Source of the DNA: an uncultured Methylophilaceae bacterium
Lineage (GTDB): Bacteria; Pseudomonadota; Gammaproteobacteria; Burkholderiales; Methylophilaceae
Direction of reading: 5' to 3'
Assembly (NCBI GenBank): GCA_905182075.1
Contig: CAJIZS010000001.1
Coordinates: forward strand, 930,001-994,000
Length of the DNA: 64,000 nt
Shown here: in pieces, positions 41,451 through 49,650 of the stretch
Position numbering within the stretch: position 1 is the stretch's first letter
How the letters are laid out: each line of letters opens with the position of its first letter
Translations under genes and position numbers: made by a program
The notes under the pieces: generated by a model
The model's input: only the letters and a program-made list of their open reading frames with translations
Told to the model about the DNA's origin: nothing
The model's database searches: none

Positions 41451-43129
41451 TCAATAGACATCTTCACGACTTTTTTCTTTCCCTCTTGGGTCAGAGGCAA
41501 TCTCAATTTTATTATTTTTATGGTCCCATGTAATTATCTGCATATTACCAAACTGCCTATTAGATTTTTTAAATATATGTCCCATACTTTCCAATTCATT
41601 AATCTCGTTCGGCATAAATGCTTCTTCCTCATAAAGCACATAATCTGGATGATATTGATGATGAAATCTTGGCAGAGAGACCATAGATTTTGCGTCTCCT
41701 CCATCTATCCATTCTAATGTTGCAAGTAGAATCATACTTATAATCCTTGAGCCTCCAGGTGTTCCTAAAATCACGAAGCCTCTATCTGATTCTAGAAAAG
41801 TTGGAGTCATACTAGATAACATTCTTTTTCCGGGCTCCACTGCATTAGCGTCATAACCAATCAATCCATAGCTATTTTCGGTTCCAGGCTTGATAGAAAA
41901 ATCATCCATTTCATTATTCAGCAAAACACCCGTCCCTTTTGGAACAAAAGCAGACCCAAACCAAAAGTTGATTGATTGAGTAACTGCTACACGATTACCA
42001 AATTTATCGATTACCGCAAAATGAGTTGTATCATTTCCTTGCCCTTGATATGGTGGGTCAGCGAATTCAAGAGTTTGATTATCTGTTGCATAATTAATAT
42101 TAATACTCTCTCTTTGTTTTGCTGCAAAACTTGGGGTTAAAAGAAATTCAAGAGACTCATCCATGAAATCTGGGTCCCCCATTTTTATGGCTCTTTCATA
42201 ATAGGCTCGCCTTAGAGCCTCAATAATTAAATGTTTTTGGGTGGTAGGGCTAAATTTATCCAATTCATATCCTGCTAATATATTAAGCGCATTAGATAAA
42301 ACTAAACCACCTGAGGATGGAAGTCCTGGGGCGATAATTGAAACTCCTTTATAGCTTGATCGAACTGGTTCTCTTTCAAGAACTTTATATCTATTTAAAT
42401 CTTCTTCGCTCCAAATACCGCCATTATTTTGAACAGATTCAACTATTTGTTTAGCAAAACTTCCTGTATAAAAACTTTTGTGACCATCTTTCATTATTTT
42501 TTTAATCGTCCTTGCTAGATCGGCTTGTTTTAAAATCCATCCTTTTTTTGGTACTTCACCTTTATCTAAAAAAATTGCTTCGGTTTCTTTATATTTCTTC
42601 AGCCACTTCTTTTTATAATTTGCTCCTTTTAAATACCTTTCATTTACAGGAAATCCATTGATTGCTGCCTTATAGGCAGGAGTCTAAAAGTGTGCTTAAT
42701 TTTTTTGAGCCGTATTTATCATTGACGTAACTTAATACCGCAGGGATACCTGGTATTCCTGCAGACAATGGTCCAAGTGTAGAAATATTTTTTATAATGT
42801 CCTCATTTTCATCTAGATACATATTTTTATGAGATTGAAGCGGAGCAGTTTCTCGAGCATCTAACATTTTATATTGCTTACTTTTAGCGTCATAAATTAA
42901 CCAGAAGGCCCCACCTCCAAGACCTGATGCAAATGGCTCTACTACAGAAAGCATTGCGCTGATTGTTGTAGCAGCATCGTAAGCGTTGCCACCTTCCGCT
43001 AAAATTTTTTCTCCTGCTTCAGTGGCTAGAGCATTTGAAGTTACAACTGCACCCTTAAATTGGAACAATTCATTGGGGAAAATGGTTCCAGAATAAAATA
43101 ATATAAATGATACATAAAGCCAATGGCAT
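41451..43129 (-). CDS. ggt: Gamma-glutamyltranspeptidase, frameshifted
   Basis: Periplasmic N-terminal-nucleophile enzyme cleaving gamma-glutamyl bonds of glutathione. From the likely ATG at 43129 a hydrophobic signal-like stretch leads, after a frame change near 43075, to AVVTSNALATEAGEKILAEG, GGNAYDAATTISAMLSVVEP and GGGAFWLIYD. A further change near 42680 leads to AAINGFPVNERYL, and another near 42495 into the C-terminal frame. Auto-processing threonine lies in QGNDTTHFAVIDKFGN; the glycine-rich oxyanion segment is PGKRMLSSMTPTFL and LGTPGGSRI. Occupies one inter-repeat module with the methyltransferase-like gene. Confidence 0.9.
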
Positions 43130-43231
43130 GGAAATTTTGGATGTCTTCATTTAATTGAAATATTTATATATTAAAGTTAAAATTATAATGCTTTAAGATA
43201 GATTATTAAACTTAATAAAAAAGTCTTGTTT

Positions 43232-43278
43232 TTGATTAATAATCAATTAATATATTTCTATAATCATATTTGATTATT
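43232..43278. repeat. A+T-rich inverted repeats upstream of the lipoprotein gene
   Basis: AATAATCAA at 43238-43246 is mirrored by TTGATTATT at 43270-43278, and the first arm is itself inside the palindrome TTGATTAATAATCAA (43232-43246). It lies in the 240-bp gap between divergent ggt and the methyltransferase-like gene, so it may be a regulator site or a weak hairpin. No other feature is evident in that gap. Confidence 0.4.
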
Positions 43279-43370
43279 TTACTTTAACCTTCAAATCATT
43301 TAAATCTATGAGTGTGTGATTTATAAATAATAAATTTTACAAACATTTTTTTGTTTTATTCTTTTTAACA

Positions 43371-44141
43371 ATGGCACTAGGCTGTAGTAAGCCGGATGCT
43401 GTCCAGCTTATTGATAAAGCTATAGAAGCTGAACATAGAACGCCTTCTTATACTCAGCGTGATAAATATCGCCACCCAAAAGAAACGTTACTCTTTTTTG
43501 GCCTGAATCCAGAACAGTCTATTGTTGAAATTACTCCAGGTTATGGTTGGTACGCAGAGATTTTAGCACCCCTGATGCGTAATAAAGGGCAGTACTTCTA
43601 TACCTCCCTAAAGTTGCATGAAAAAATAAACCCTTACTTTGTTAAATTAGAAAGAGCATTTAAAGGAAAAATGGAAAAAAATCCTGATATTTACGATCAA
43701 CTTCGTTGGGTTCATTTTGATCCAAAACAACCTGAGTTTGCTCCGAATGGTCCTGTTGATATGGTTCTTACATTTAGAAACGTCCATAATTGGGCGAAAG
43801 CGGGATCAGCTGAAGCGATGTTTACTGGTTTTGCAAAGGCACTTAAGCCAGGTGGAATTCTTGGTCTTGTAGAACATAGAGCAAAGGCAGGAACGCCATT
43901 AGAAAAGCAGATTAAAAGTGGCTATATGACTGAGGATTATGTTGTTCAGATGGCTAAAGATGCTGGTTTTAGGCTTGATGCTAAATCTGAAATCAATGCA
44001 AATCCGAAGGATACTGCTGATCATCCAAAGGGTGTTTGGAATTTGTTACCTGGCTTAAGAGGTGTGGAAGATGATGATAAAGCAAATATTATATCAATTG
44101 GAGAATCGGATCGAATGACCTTAAGATTTATTAAGGAATAA
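43371..44141 (+). CDS. Exported methyltransferase-like protein (COG4798 type), probable lipoprotein
   Basis: 256 aa from ATG 43371, with EHRTPSYTQRDKYRHPKETL, a degenerate SAM motif IVEITPGYGWYAEILAPLM, VDMVLTFRNVHNW and GGILGLVEHRA, as in the predicted exported methyltransferases of COG4798. The frame continues upstream with NKFYKHFFVLFFLTMALGC, a signal peptide with lipobox ending at Cys (LxxC as ALGC). The real start is therefore upstream, near 43323, at a non-ATG codon or behind an error. Its stop (TAA) runs into repeat copy D. Substrate unknown. Confidence 0.8.
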   Translation: MALGCSKPDAVQLIDKAIEAEHRTPSYTQRDKYRHPKETLLFFGLNPEQSIVEITPGYGWYAEILAPLMRNKGQYFYTSLKLHEKINPYFVKLERAFKGKMEKNPDIYDQLRWVHFDPKQPEFAPNGPVDMVLTFRNVHNWAKAGSAEAMFTGFAKALKPGGILGLVEHRAKAGTPLEKQIKSGYMTEDYVVQMAKDAGFRLDAKSEINANPKDTADHPKGVWNLLPGLRGVEDDDKANIISIGESDRMTLRFIKE

Positions 44142-44202
44142 TAATCGGACCGTCTAGGACCTATTTGGACTGTAAATTGGTGGATGTAAGCTCCATTTTA
44201 CT
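44139..44202 (+). repeat. tRNA-Ala-associated direct repeat, copy C
   Basis: Starts at the stop codon of the preceding gene: TAATAATCGGACCGTCTAGG, ACCTATTTGGACTGTAAATT, then core GGTGGATGTAAGC (one change from the tRNA end) and TCCATTTTACTTC. About 48 of 50 positions match the tRNA-linked copy at 54.71 kb. The core and flanks form an imperfect inverted repeat (GTAAA to TTTAC across GGTGGA and TCCAT). Confidence 0.82.
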
Positions 44203-44228
44203 TCTTCTTTAAAGCCTATACTTAAAGC

Positions 44229-44756
44229 CTACTTATGCAATGCATAATATTCGGTGGCTAATACTAATAAGTAAAAACAGCCTCCATAAGTAATCAAATC
44301 AAGAATAAGATTTAAAGTTTTGGCTAATATTGGAATAGGATGAGGGTAGGGACCAATTTCTTTTTCCCATCTTCTAATTTTTGATTGTAGTTCTTTGCTA
44401 GAGGTTGTGCTTCGCATCTGCCCCTCCAAACCAACAGATAAAGCTATTTTTCTAAATTCTTTACCATGCATGCGAATATCATCTCCATAAATATGGTATT
44501 GAATAGCATGACACATTTCATGAATGAGTACTCCTGTTGCCTCTAAACCATTGTCAATATTTTCATCAACTTCAATTTCATGTAAGCCTGACTTATTTTG
44601 CTCATATGTTAATGGGTAATAAACCCCGGCAAACCTACCTGTATCGGCAACAGATACAATTATTTCTTTCTTAATTTCAGAAATATTAAATCCCTGCTCA
44701 TCAAATAACGGTATAGCTTTCCTTATCATTAACTTTAGATATAAATTCTTAGTCAT
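44229..44756 (-). CDS. SprT-like zinc metallopeptidase-like protein
   Basis: Intact 175-aa protein with VLIHEMCHAIQYHIYGDD, an HExxH zinc motif at about residue 78, and a third ligand candidate in MHGKEFRKIA, the arrangement of SprT-like proteins. It lacks the C-terminal zinc ribbon but has a hydrophobic C-terminal helix (ILDLITYGGCFYLLVLA), which suggests membrane anchoring. It follows the sortase gene on the same strand with a five-base gap, so it could process sortase substrates; this is inference. Confidence 0.75.
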   Translation of the reverse strand: MTKNLYLKLMIRKAIPLFDEQGFNISEIKKEIIVSVADTGRFAGVYYPLTYEQNKSGLHEIEVDENIDNGLEATGVLIHEMCHAIQYHIYGDDIRMHGKEFRKIALSVGLEGQMRSTTSSKELQSKIRRWEKEIGPYPHPIPILAKTLNLILDLITYGGCFYLLVLATEYYALHK

Positions 44757-44761
44757 TGATT

Positions 44762-45290
44762 TTAATACAAAAAATTATCATAATTTTTTATTGAAAGATT
44801 TTCTGCCGTTACGACGTAACGAAGTGAGCCACCTGCAGTAAGGGTATCAAATGGGTAGCAGGTAACTAACTTTAACTCAGCCTGAGTATCACTTATATCA
44901 ATACCTTGCTTTGAAGCATCAATGATCTCAATGTCACTCACCTTAAATATGAGTTGGTTTTGATCTAGGGTGGTGGTAGTAAGTACTTTCTCCAATTTTA
45001 ATATTTTGTAGAAAATTAAAATGGGTGTCGCGGTGTGCAGAGACAAGCCAAGTAGAAGAGTATCTGTTTGGGGGTGTTTGGTGACTCAAGCCTGGACCGA
45101 AAGCTAATACGTTTCCTGTATCTCCTGCTAATACTATTAAGTCTTGTTTATGTTTAACTGATTCAAGACGCATAACTGGATACATATCGGCCCAACTCCA
45201 AGGTTTGACAGTTTGACCTAGCTGCATAGATTCATGCCAAGCATGGCGAATTAAATACTGACTTAATTCAGCTTTTAGGGGTGTATAGGC
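44762..45290 (-). CDS. GN-class sortase, frameshifted
   Basis: Class GN sortase, the Gram-negative transpeptidase that handles a single neighbouring VIT/vWA protein. Upstream frame SYGAYTPLKAELSQYLIRHA; then QLGQTVKPWSWADMYPVMRL, LIVLAGDTGNVLAFGPG and VSAHRDTHFNFLQNIKIGE with the catalytic His; after a frame change near 45000 FKVSDIEIIDASKQGIDI and LKLVTCYPFDT with the catalytic Cys. The closing Arg is in GGSLRYVVTA. The start is unclear and overlaps the target gene. Signal/anchor helix is at the N-terminus in the family; only part is visible. Confidence 0.88.
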
Positions 45291-47451
45291 TCCATAAGAA
45301 AAAGTTATTATGCCAGCAATTCGACTTTAATAATATAAAATTTTTATACGAAGCAATTAAAAAAACTAAAAGTATTACCAATAAACCAATGAGCATCAAA
45401 AGAGAAGCATTCGTTCCTGTTTGAGCTAGATGCATCACTTTTTTTGGAGTGAACATTGAGAGATCACTCTTCTTAGTCACTGCTTTAGTGGCCAAGTGCT
45501 CTAATCCAGGTCTTGATGGGGTCACATCAATTGCTACTAATGAAGTAAATTTAGAGACCAGATGATGCTCAATCGCTAGTTTAGTAATTTCAATGCGTCC
45601 AAGCTCTTTTTCTACATCATCCCATAATGATTGGTAATGATCTGTAAGCTTCTCTATCTTTCGACGACCCCATAACACACTGATTCCTGTCGCCGGACTA
45701 GCTTCGGAAACATTAATTTTCTTTTTAAAAAGACCGTTTGAGGTCTTACCGGTTATTTCTAACGAAGCTGGTAATTTATTTAACTTAAATACAGCAGTGA
45801 TAGTTTCACCTCTATATAAATCCGGAATCACATCGTTAGCCTGTTCCGCATTGATGTATGACGGTAATGTCACCTTGATATCAGTCAGTGCTGGTGATTC
45901 AAGCTTAGCAAAGAGAGATGTCATTTTTTCTGCTACTTCACTGACTTTGCCAATATAGGTAAAAGCCCCTTTACCGTAATCGGCTAATTTGGTCATCAAA
46001 TATGTATTTGGAGCTGATCCGATTCCAATTGTAAATAAGCGGTCTTGCTTAATATATTGACGCACTGTGTCGATGATTTCATGTTCGTTGGCGACTTGGC
46101 CGTCAGTAAGAAAGATGATTTGTCGGAGATAGTCTGCCGCATTTTCTTTTCTTGAAGTAAATGCATACTTGATTGCCTCCAGAGGCTCTGTTCCTCCATC
46201 TGCCGATAAAGCCAGAGTAAATGAAGTCGCTCTACTTTTGTTTGCAAGGATGGCAGGCATGGCGGCTTTAAAGAGGGGGCTAAATTGATCATCAAAGTCG
46301 ATCACGTTAAACCGATCAGTCCTTTTGAGTCGATTAATCGCCTGAATCAAAGCTTTTTTTGCTTGTTTCATTGATTTTCCACTCATGGATCCAGAAGAAT
46401 CAATGATAATGATTACCTCTCGTGGTATTTGGTTGGGTTCAAATGTTTTTTCTTTTGAAGGGGTGGCCATTACCATCAAGTAATGATCACCGTCTTTTTT
46501 TTGGGTAAAGATAGCGAGTTCTGTTTGAGACGTAGTTTCCGGTGCCCAGACCAACTCAAAATCATGTTCTGCTTCTGTAGTCTGGGAGAGGCTAATATGT
46601 TTGGTATGTTGATTAACGTCTACTGTATTAATCAAATGATGGCTTGATTTAATGCTTGCTGGATTAAATCCTGCCTTTAAATGAATATCGATGCTTACTG
46701 GCCTAGCAACGTCAGGGTCACTTGGCGGGGTCACCTCAGAGGCATCAGTTACCCTATGGGTATTAGGTGACAAACCTAAAGCATTATGTGGTGTGCTAAC
46801 TTCTGTTCCGGGCACATATCGATCTTTTACCACCATTGGAAAGCGTATTGAGAATTGATCATTGTCTATTAGAACTATTTGTTGGTACTCAATTGCAATT
46901 GTAATACTTTCCCCAGGAGGAATATTGGCAACACTTGCGGTGAATATATTAGGGCGTTGTTGTTCAATTAAGGCAGCTTTTTTACCTTCTTTTTTAGCGG
47001 CTTGATATATTTTACGTGCCTCTATCTTCTCTTTGATGAGCCCCTCTATGATTTGATTACCTATATGCATGGTCAGGTGGTCAACCGCAGAGTCTTCGGG
47101 TAAGGGAAAGACATAAACGCCTTCTACCCATTCATTCGATGGATTAGTGAAGGTTTGTTCTACTCGAACACGATTTACTGTACCTGTAATATCCATCTGG
47201 ACTTTAGTGTCTAAAGCAATCTGTGTTATTCGAGAAGAATCTGAGAGGCGATAGATGATAGATCCGGAGTCGACATAATTAATAGGATTCACCTTGTCGG
47301 GGCTATTGATTTGATGGGTAGCGGTACTTGGTGTATTGATAAAAGAAATTTTGGTATAGCCATTTGTCACATATAAAGATAGAGTCAATAAAACGGTTAG
47401 CCCAATAATTGATACTCTAATTTTACTTAATAAAGATTTCTGCATCTTCAT
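45268..47451 (-). CDS. VIT/vWA-domain sortase target protein
   Basis: Intact 727-aa exported protein (signal/anchor helix at residues 9-30). VIT (inter-alpha-trypsin) domain about 65-200 (NRVRVEQTFTNPSNEWVEGV), vWA domain about 345-510 with the MIDAS motif IIIDSSGSMSGKSM and DGGTEPLEAI. The C-terminal sorting signal is LAQTGTNA followed by a hydrophobic helix (SLLMLIGLLVILLVFLIAS) and basic residues, matching the LPxTG-like tripartite signal of the marine proteobacterial sortase-target family. It is the substrate of the adjacent GN sortase. Likely a surface or periplasmic adhesion/sensor protein. Confidence 0.92.
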   Translation of the reverse strand: MKMQKSLLSKIRVSIIGLTVLLTLSLYVTNGYTKISFINTPSTATHQINSPDKVNPINYVDSGSIIYRLSDSSRITQIALDTKVQMDITGTVNRVRVEQTFTNPSNEWVEGVYVFPLPEDSAVDHLTMHIGNQIIEGLIKEKIEARKIYQAAKKEGKKAALIEQQRPNIFTASVANIPPGESITIAIEYQQIVLIDNDQFSIRFPMVVKDRYVPGTEVSTPHNALGLSPNTHRVTDASEVTPPSDPDVARPVSIDIHLKAGFNPASIKSSHHLINTVDVNQHTKHISLSQTTEAEHDFELVWAPETTSQTELAIFTQKKDGDHYLMVMATPSKEKTFEPNQIPREVIIIIDSSGSMSGKSMKQAKKALIQAINRLKRTDRFNVIDFDDQFSPLFKAAMPAILANKSRATSFTLALSADGGTEPLEAIKYAFTSRKENAADYLRQIIFLTDGQVANEHEIIDTVRQYIKQDRLFTIGIGSAPNTYLMTKLADYGKGAFTYIGKVSEVAEKMTSLFAKLESPALTDIKVTLPSYINAEQANDVIPDLYRGETITAVFKLNKLPASLEITGKTSNGLFKKKINVSEASPATGISVLWGRRKIEKLTDHYQSLWDDVEKELGRIEITKLAIEHHLVSKFTSLVAIDVTPSRPGLEHLATKAVTKKSDLSMFTPKKVMHLAQTGTNASLLMLIGLLVILLVFLIASYKNFILLKSNCWHNNFFLWSLYTPKS

Positions 47452-47572
47452 CCCCTTAGATTTGGTGACTAGATTTCGGACTAGTCAGACGGAGGAAGTC
47501 ACAACAGGAGAGTTAATTAACTTTCCTCATAAGGGTAGACGCGTGAAGTAAAATTTAGTCAGGGTTCATTTA

Positions 47573-47659
47573 TTTGCCCATATAATTGTCTGGGGGTAAA
47601 CTGGTCTTATGAAAAAACTACTCCTACTCTTATTCTTAATACCTAATCTGGTGATGGCC
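47573..47659 (+). repeat. Promoter/signal-peptide repeat cassette, copy 1
   Basis: TTGCCC, 17 bases, TAAACT (sigma70-like -35/-10), then GGTCTT and ATG, followed by a leader-peptide region (MKKLLLLLFLIPNLVMA). The -10 box ends only six bases before ATG, so transcription would start at or next to the start codon: a leaderless mRNA. About 50 of these bases recur at 49.04 and 49.65 kb, and the leader part recurs at 47976. Confidence 0.72.
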
Positions 47660-47975
47660 GATGGGTACCAATCATGCAAGCGACTTGAGAAAAGCGAGAA
47701 AAGATACCTTCCAGATGTTGTTGATAGAATTTTAACCATTGAATCATTTAAATGCTCCAAAAAAAATAATCGTGTTATCGGAACATATACCCACCTTGTA
47801 GACCCTTCAATTTATGATTCACAAAAGATAAAAAATATCTTTTGATAAAGTCTTAAATACCGTATGTAAATATTCAAAAAATAATATAAGAAAATTTGAC
47901 CTTAAATATAGTTACTATTCAAAACAAGGGGATTATATTGGAAGCAATTCGTACAGATTTAGTGACTGTAATTAA
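47609..47975 (+). CDS. Small secreted protein with repeat-derived signal peptide, one frameshift
   Basis: Signal peptide MKKLLLLLFLIPNLVMADG from the repeat cassette, then CKRLEKSEKRYLPDVVDRIL and FKCSKKNNRVIGTYTHLVDP; one indel near 47840 (in the AAAAATATC stretch) leads to SFDKVLNTVCKYSKNNIRKF and ends YRFSDCN, giving about 121 aa with four Cys in the mature part. No family recognised. The stop is immediately followed by a second copy of the leader at 47976. Confidence 0.6.
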
Positions 47976-48026
47976 ATGAAAAAACTACTCCTACTCTTAT
48001 TGTTAATACCTAATCTGGTGATGGCG
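47976..48026 (+). repeat. Signal-peptide repeat, copy 2 (leader only)
   Basis: Fifty-one bases, from ATG to the Ala codon, are identical to copy 1 except one base in the leader (TTCTTAAT versus TTGTTAAT). No promoter part is present; the copy begins exactly after the previous stop and leads into a short A+T-rich ORF that runs over the terminator hairpin. So the repeat boundary coincides with the start codon here. Confidence 0.7.
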
Positions 48027-48031
48027 GCCTT

Positions 48032-48060
48032 AAAAAAAACTACCCGAAGGTGGCTTTTTG
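48032..48060. terminator. Bidirectional rho-independent terminator
   Basis: A-tract (48032-48039), stem CTACC, loop CGAA, stem GGTGG, then C and a T-run (48055-48059). The A-tract on one side and T-run on the other suit termination from both directions, between the small secreted gene (plus) and the lipoprotein gene ending at 48076 (minus). Confidence 0.7.
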
Positions 48061-48075
48061 TTAACGTTAACCTAA

Positions 48076-48414
48076 TTAACTACACTGATAAACCACAAAT
48101 GTAGCAGATTGCGTGCCACGACCTTTTTCTGGATTGTCTATCATCACGATAGTATTTCCACCTTGTTCAACGGCTGCATTTTTAGAAAGCTGTAGCAAAT
48201 CCTTTTCAATGTACGCATAAATTCTTTCTGCATAACCAGTAATTCTTACGGTATTTTTCCCTTTGATAGTGCATGTTGATATATCGCTTTCATTTACCAC
48301 CCTGACATTTTGAGAATTTTCCTTAACGTCTACAAATAGTGGCCCACAACCGTTCATTAAGCCTAATAAAGTAATTGCGAAGAAAGCTAAAAGTATTTTT
48401 TTTAAAGTCTTCAT
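48076..48414 (-). CDS. DUF4156-like lipoprotein
   Basis: 112-aa lipoprotein from ATG 48414: signal peptide with lipobox MNGC (LLGLMNGCG), then a compact domain with NVRVVNESDISTCTIKGKNT, LSKNAAVEQGGNTIVMIDNP and a C-terminal VVYQC. The pattern of Cys in TC-T-KG and the KNxAxxxGGNT motif is that of DUF4156/RcsF-like lipoproteins, which act at the outer membrane. Monocistronic, with the bidirectional terminator just downstream. Confidence 0.72.
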   Translation of the reverse strand: MKTLKKILLAFFAITLLGLMNGCGPLFVDVKENSQNVRVVNESDISTCTIKGKNTVRITGYAERIYAYIEKDLLQLSKNAAVEQGGNTIVMIDNPEKGRGTQSATFVVYQCS

Positions 48415-48483
48415 TGTCATAATCTCCTTATTATTTGATTGTCTTAAATAAAATATTAAAATTTTAAAAAGCCTATAAAATCT

Positions 48484-48927
48484 CTAATTACCTTTATTTC
48501 TACTTTGAACCCCTCCCCAAACTTGTACTCTCATTTTCTTATGATCTTCTCGACTACCCGGAAGTCCTTCATCTATTTTAGGAGAAGATTTCAAAGCTGC
48601 CTTTTCTCCACAGTCAAGACAAGTGTGATAACCAGCTTGTTTTCTTTTAATATTAAAGTGTTTTCCGCACGAACATATTGCATCATTTTTATTTTTTTCT
48701 TCCCTTGCTTCACTTACGTATTCCTTTAAGTAATTAAAGGTAGTGAGTATATTGTTTAAAGTTTTCTTGTCGGGCCGCCAATTATCTTTAACATAATAAT
48801 CTCGGAATAATATTTTAATACTCCGTTGCCTTTGATTAACAAAATCCATATTCGTAGATATCTTAAGAGAATAAAGTTCTTCTATTAAGGAATTTATTGT
48901 AGCTAATTTTTCAGAATCTATAGTCAT
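48484..48927 (-). CDS. Small zinc-ribbon protein, unknown
   Basis: 147-aa protein: helical N-terminal half (KLATINSLIEELYSLKIST), then a zinc ribbon made of ICSCGKHFNIKRKQAGYHTC and LDCGEK (C-x-C and C-x2-C pairs), and a basic tail. No family recognised; similar C-terminal ribbons occur in phage and plasmid proteins. It sits between the DUF4156 lipoprotein gene and repeat copy 3 in the accessory zone. Confidence 0.6.
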   Translation of the reverse strand: MTIDSEKLATINSLIEELYSLKISTNMDFVNQRQRSIKILFRDYYVKDNWRPDKKTLNNILTTFNYLKEYVSEAREEKNKNDAICSCGKHFNIKRKQAGYHTCLDCGEKAALKSSPKIDEGLPGSREDHKKMRVQVWGGVQSRNKGN

Positions 48928-49037
48928 AATATCTAAAAACCCTAATTACCACTTTTTTATAATATATTAAATAAAGGCTTCGAAGAACGTTATTTCAATA
49001 TATCTGCAGACAAATTTTAAACTCCCCCTCAACAACT

Positions 49038-49103
49038 CATTTGCCCACTTAATTGTCGGGGGGTAAACTGGTCTTATGAAAAAACTACTCCTACTCTTAT
49101 TTC
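49038..49103 (+). repeat. Promoter/signal-peptide repeat cassette, copy 3
   Basis: CATTTGCCCACTTAATTGTC, then GGGGGGTAAACTGGTCTT and ATG AAA AAA CTA CTC at 49076. Identical to copies 1 and 4 apart from a few bases through the start codon, and to copy 1 through 28 further bases; then it diverges (LLLLLFPISKYK) and stops within 12 codons, just before the ATG of the 88-aa ORF at 49125. The leader here is apparently decapitated. Confidence 0.7.
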
Positions 49104-49124
49104 CAATATCTAAATATAAATTCT

Positions 49125-49391
49125 ATGGATAAAAATAATTTAGACACAAAGGTTAACTCTGAACTGTTAAATTACATCCACGCAGAGGAGAGAGAGGAAA
49201 GAGATAAGCACTTTAGTAATTACAAAGAGCTAATTGCAAAAAGAATATGCCTTGCTAATAAGGAGGAAGAAAGCATAAATCATCCTGTGCTTCATTTTTT
49301 AAAAAAGATACGGTCTATTTTGCTATTTCCATTGTTATATCCAATAATAATCCTAGACAATTTGTTGAGGTTTTTAAAAATCATTAAATGA
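49125..49391 (+). CDS. Small protein with C-terminal membrane segment
   Basis: 88-aa ORF: acidic/basic helical N-terminus (LLNYIHAEEREERDKHFSNY), then a hydrophobic segment (ILLFPLLYPIIILDNLLRFL) likely in the membrane. It starts at ATG 49125 close after the truncated leader copy 3. No family recognised. Its stop is 14 bases before the segment similar to 33.55 kb. Confidence 0.5.
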   Translation: MDKNNLDTKVNSELLNYIHAEEREERDKHFSNYKELIAKRICLANKEEESINHPVLHFLKKIRSILLFPLLYPIIILDNLLRFLKIIK

Positions 49392-49402
49392 AAAAACTCC
49401 GA

Positions 49403-49440
49403 AAGTATTGCAATGGAACTACTTGATTTTTCTAGGAAGA
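49403..49440 (+). repeat. Short repeat shared with 33.55 kb
   Basis: AAGTATTGCAATGGAACTAC followed by TTGATTTTTCTAGGAAGA matches 33548-33591 with about 80 percent identity by eye. It precedes tRNA-Ala repeat copy D without a gap, so it may represent the end of an element. The rest of the 300-bp gap (49392-49690) holds repeat D, three ATTACCCCCTAA motifs and cassette copy 4. Confidence 0.6.
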
Positions 49441-49515
49441 TTGGACTGCCTAGGACAGTATAAAACAGTAAATTAGTGGAGGTAAGCTCCACTGTACTAA
49501 TTGTTATAAGCCTTT
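49441..49515 (+). repeat. tRNA-Ala-associated direct repeat, copy D
   Basis: TTGGACTGCCTAGGACAG, TATAAAACAGTAAATT, then AGTGGAGGTAAGCTCCACT. The core forms a perfect 7-bp hairpin, AGTGGAG (49475-49481), GTAAG, CTCCACT (49487-49493). Left arm shares CTAGGACAGTATAAAACAG with copy E; right arm continues GTACTAATTGTTATAAGCC, related to copy C. Confidence 0.8.
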
Positions 49516-49547
49516 ATTTATTTGATAGTTAGGGTAGTGCTTTCATA

Positions 49548-49648
49548 ATTACCCCCTAAATTACCCCCTAAAGCTCTAGAAAAATACACTTTTTAGTAGC
49601 TTTTTAATTGTATATCCAATTCAATTCCAATAGTAAATTACCCCCTAA
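49548..49648 (+). promoter_or_regulatory. Three ATTACCCCCTAA repeats (iteron-like)
   Basis: ATTACCCCCTAA at 49548-49559, head-to-tail at 49560-49571, and again at 49637-49648, immediately before cassette copy 4. The core TTACCCCC is also present in reverse complement (GGGGGTAA) in every promoter cassette, overlapping the -10. A shared DNA-binding protein is one explanation. Confidence 0.5.
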
Positions 49649-49650
49649 TA

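Noticed and set aside
48032-48060. tRNA-like or riboswitch hairpin near 48.05 kb
   Set aside because: A single 5-bp stem with A- and T-tracts fits a bidirectional terminator and nothing more.
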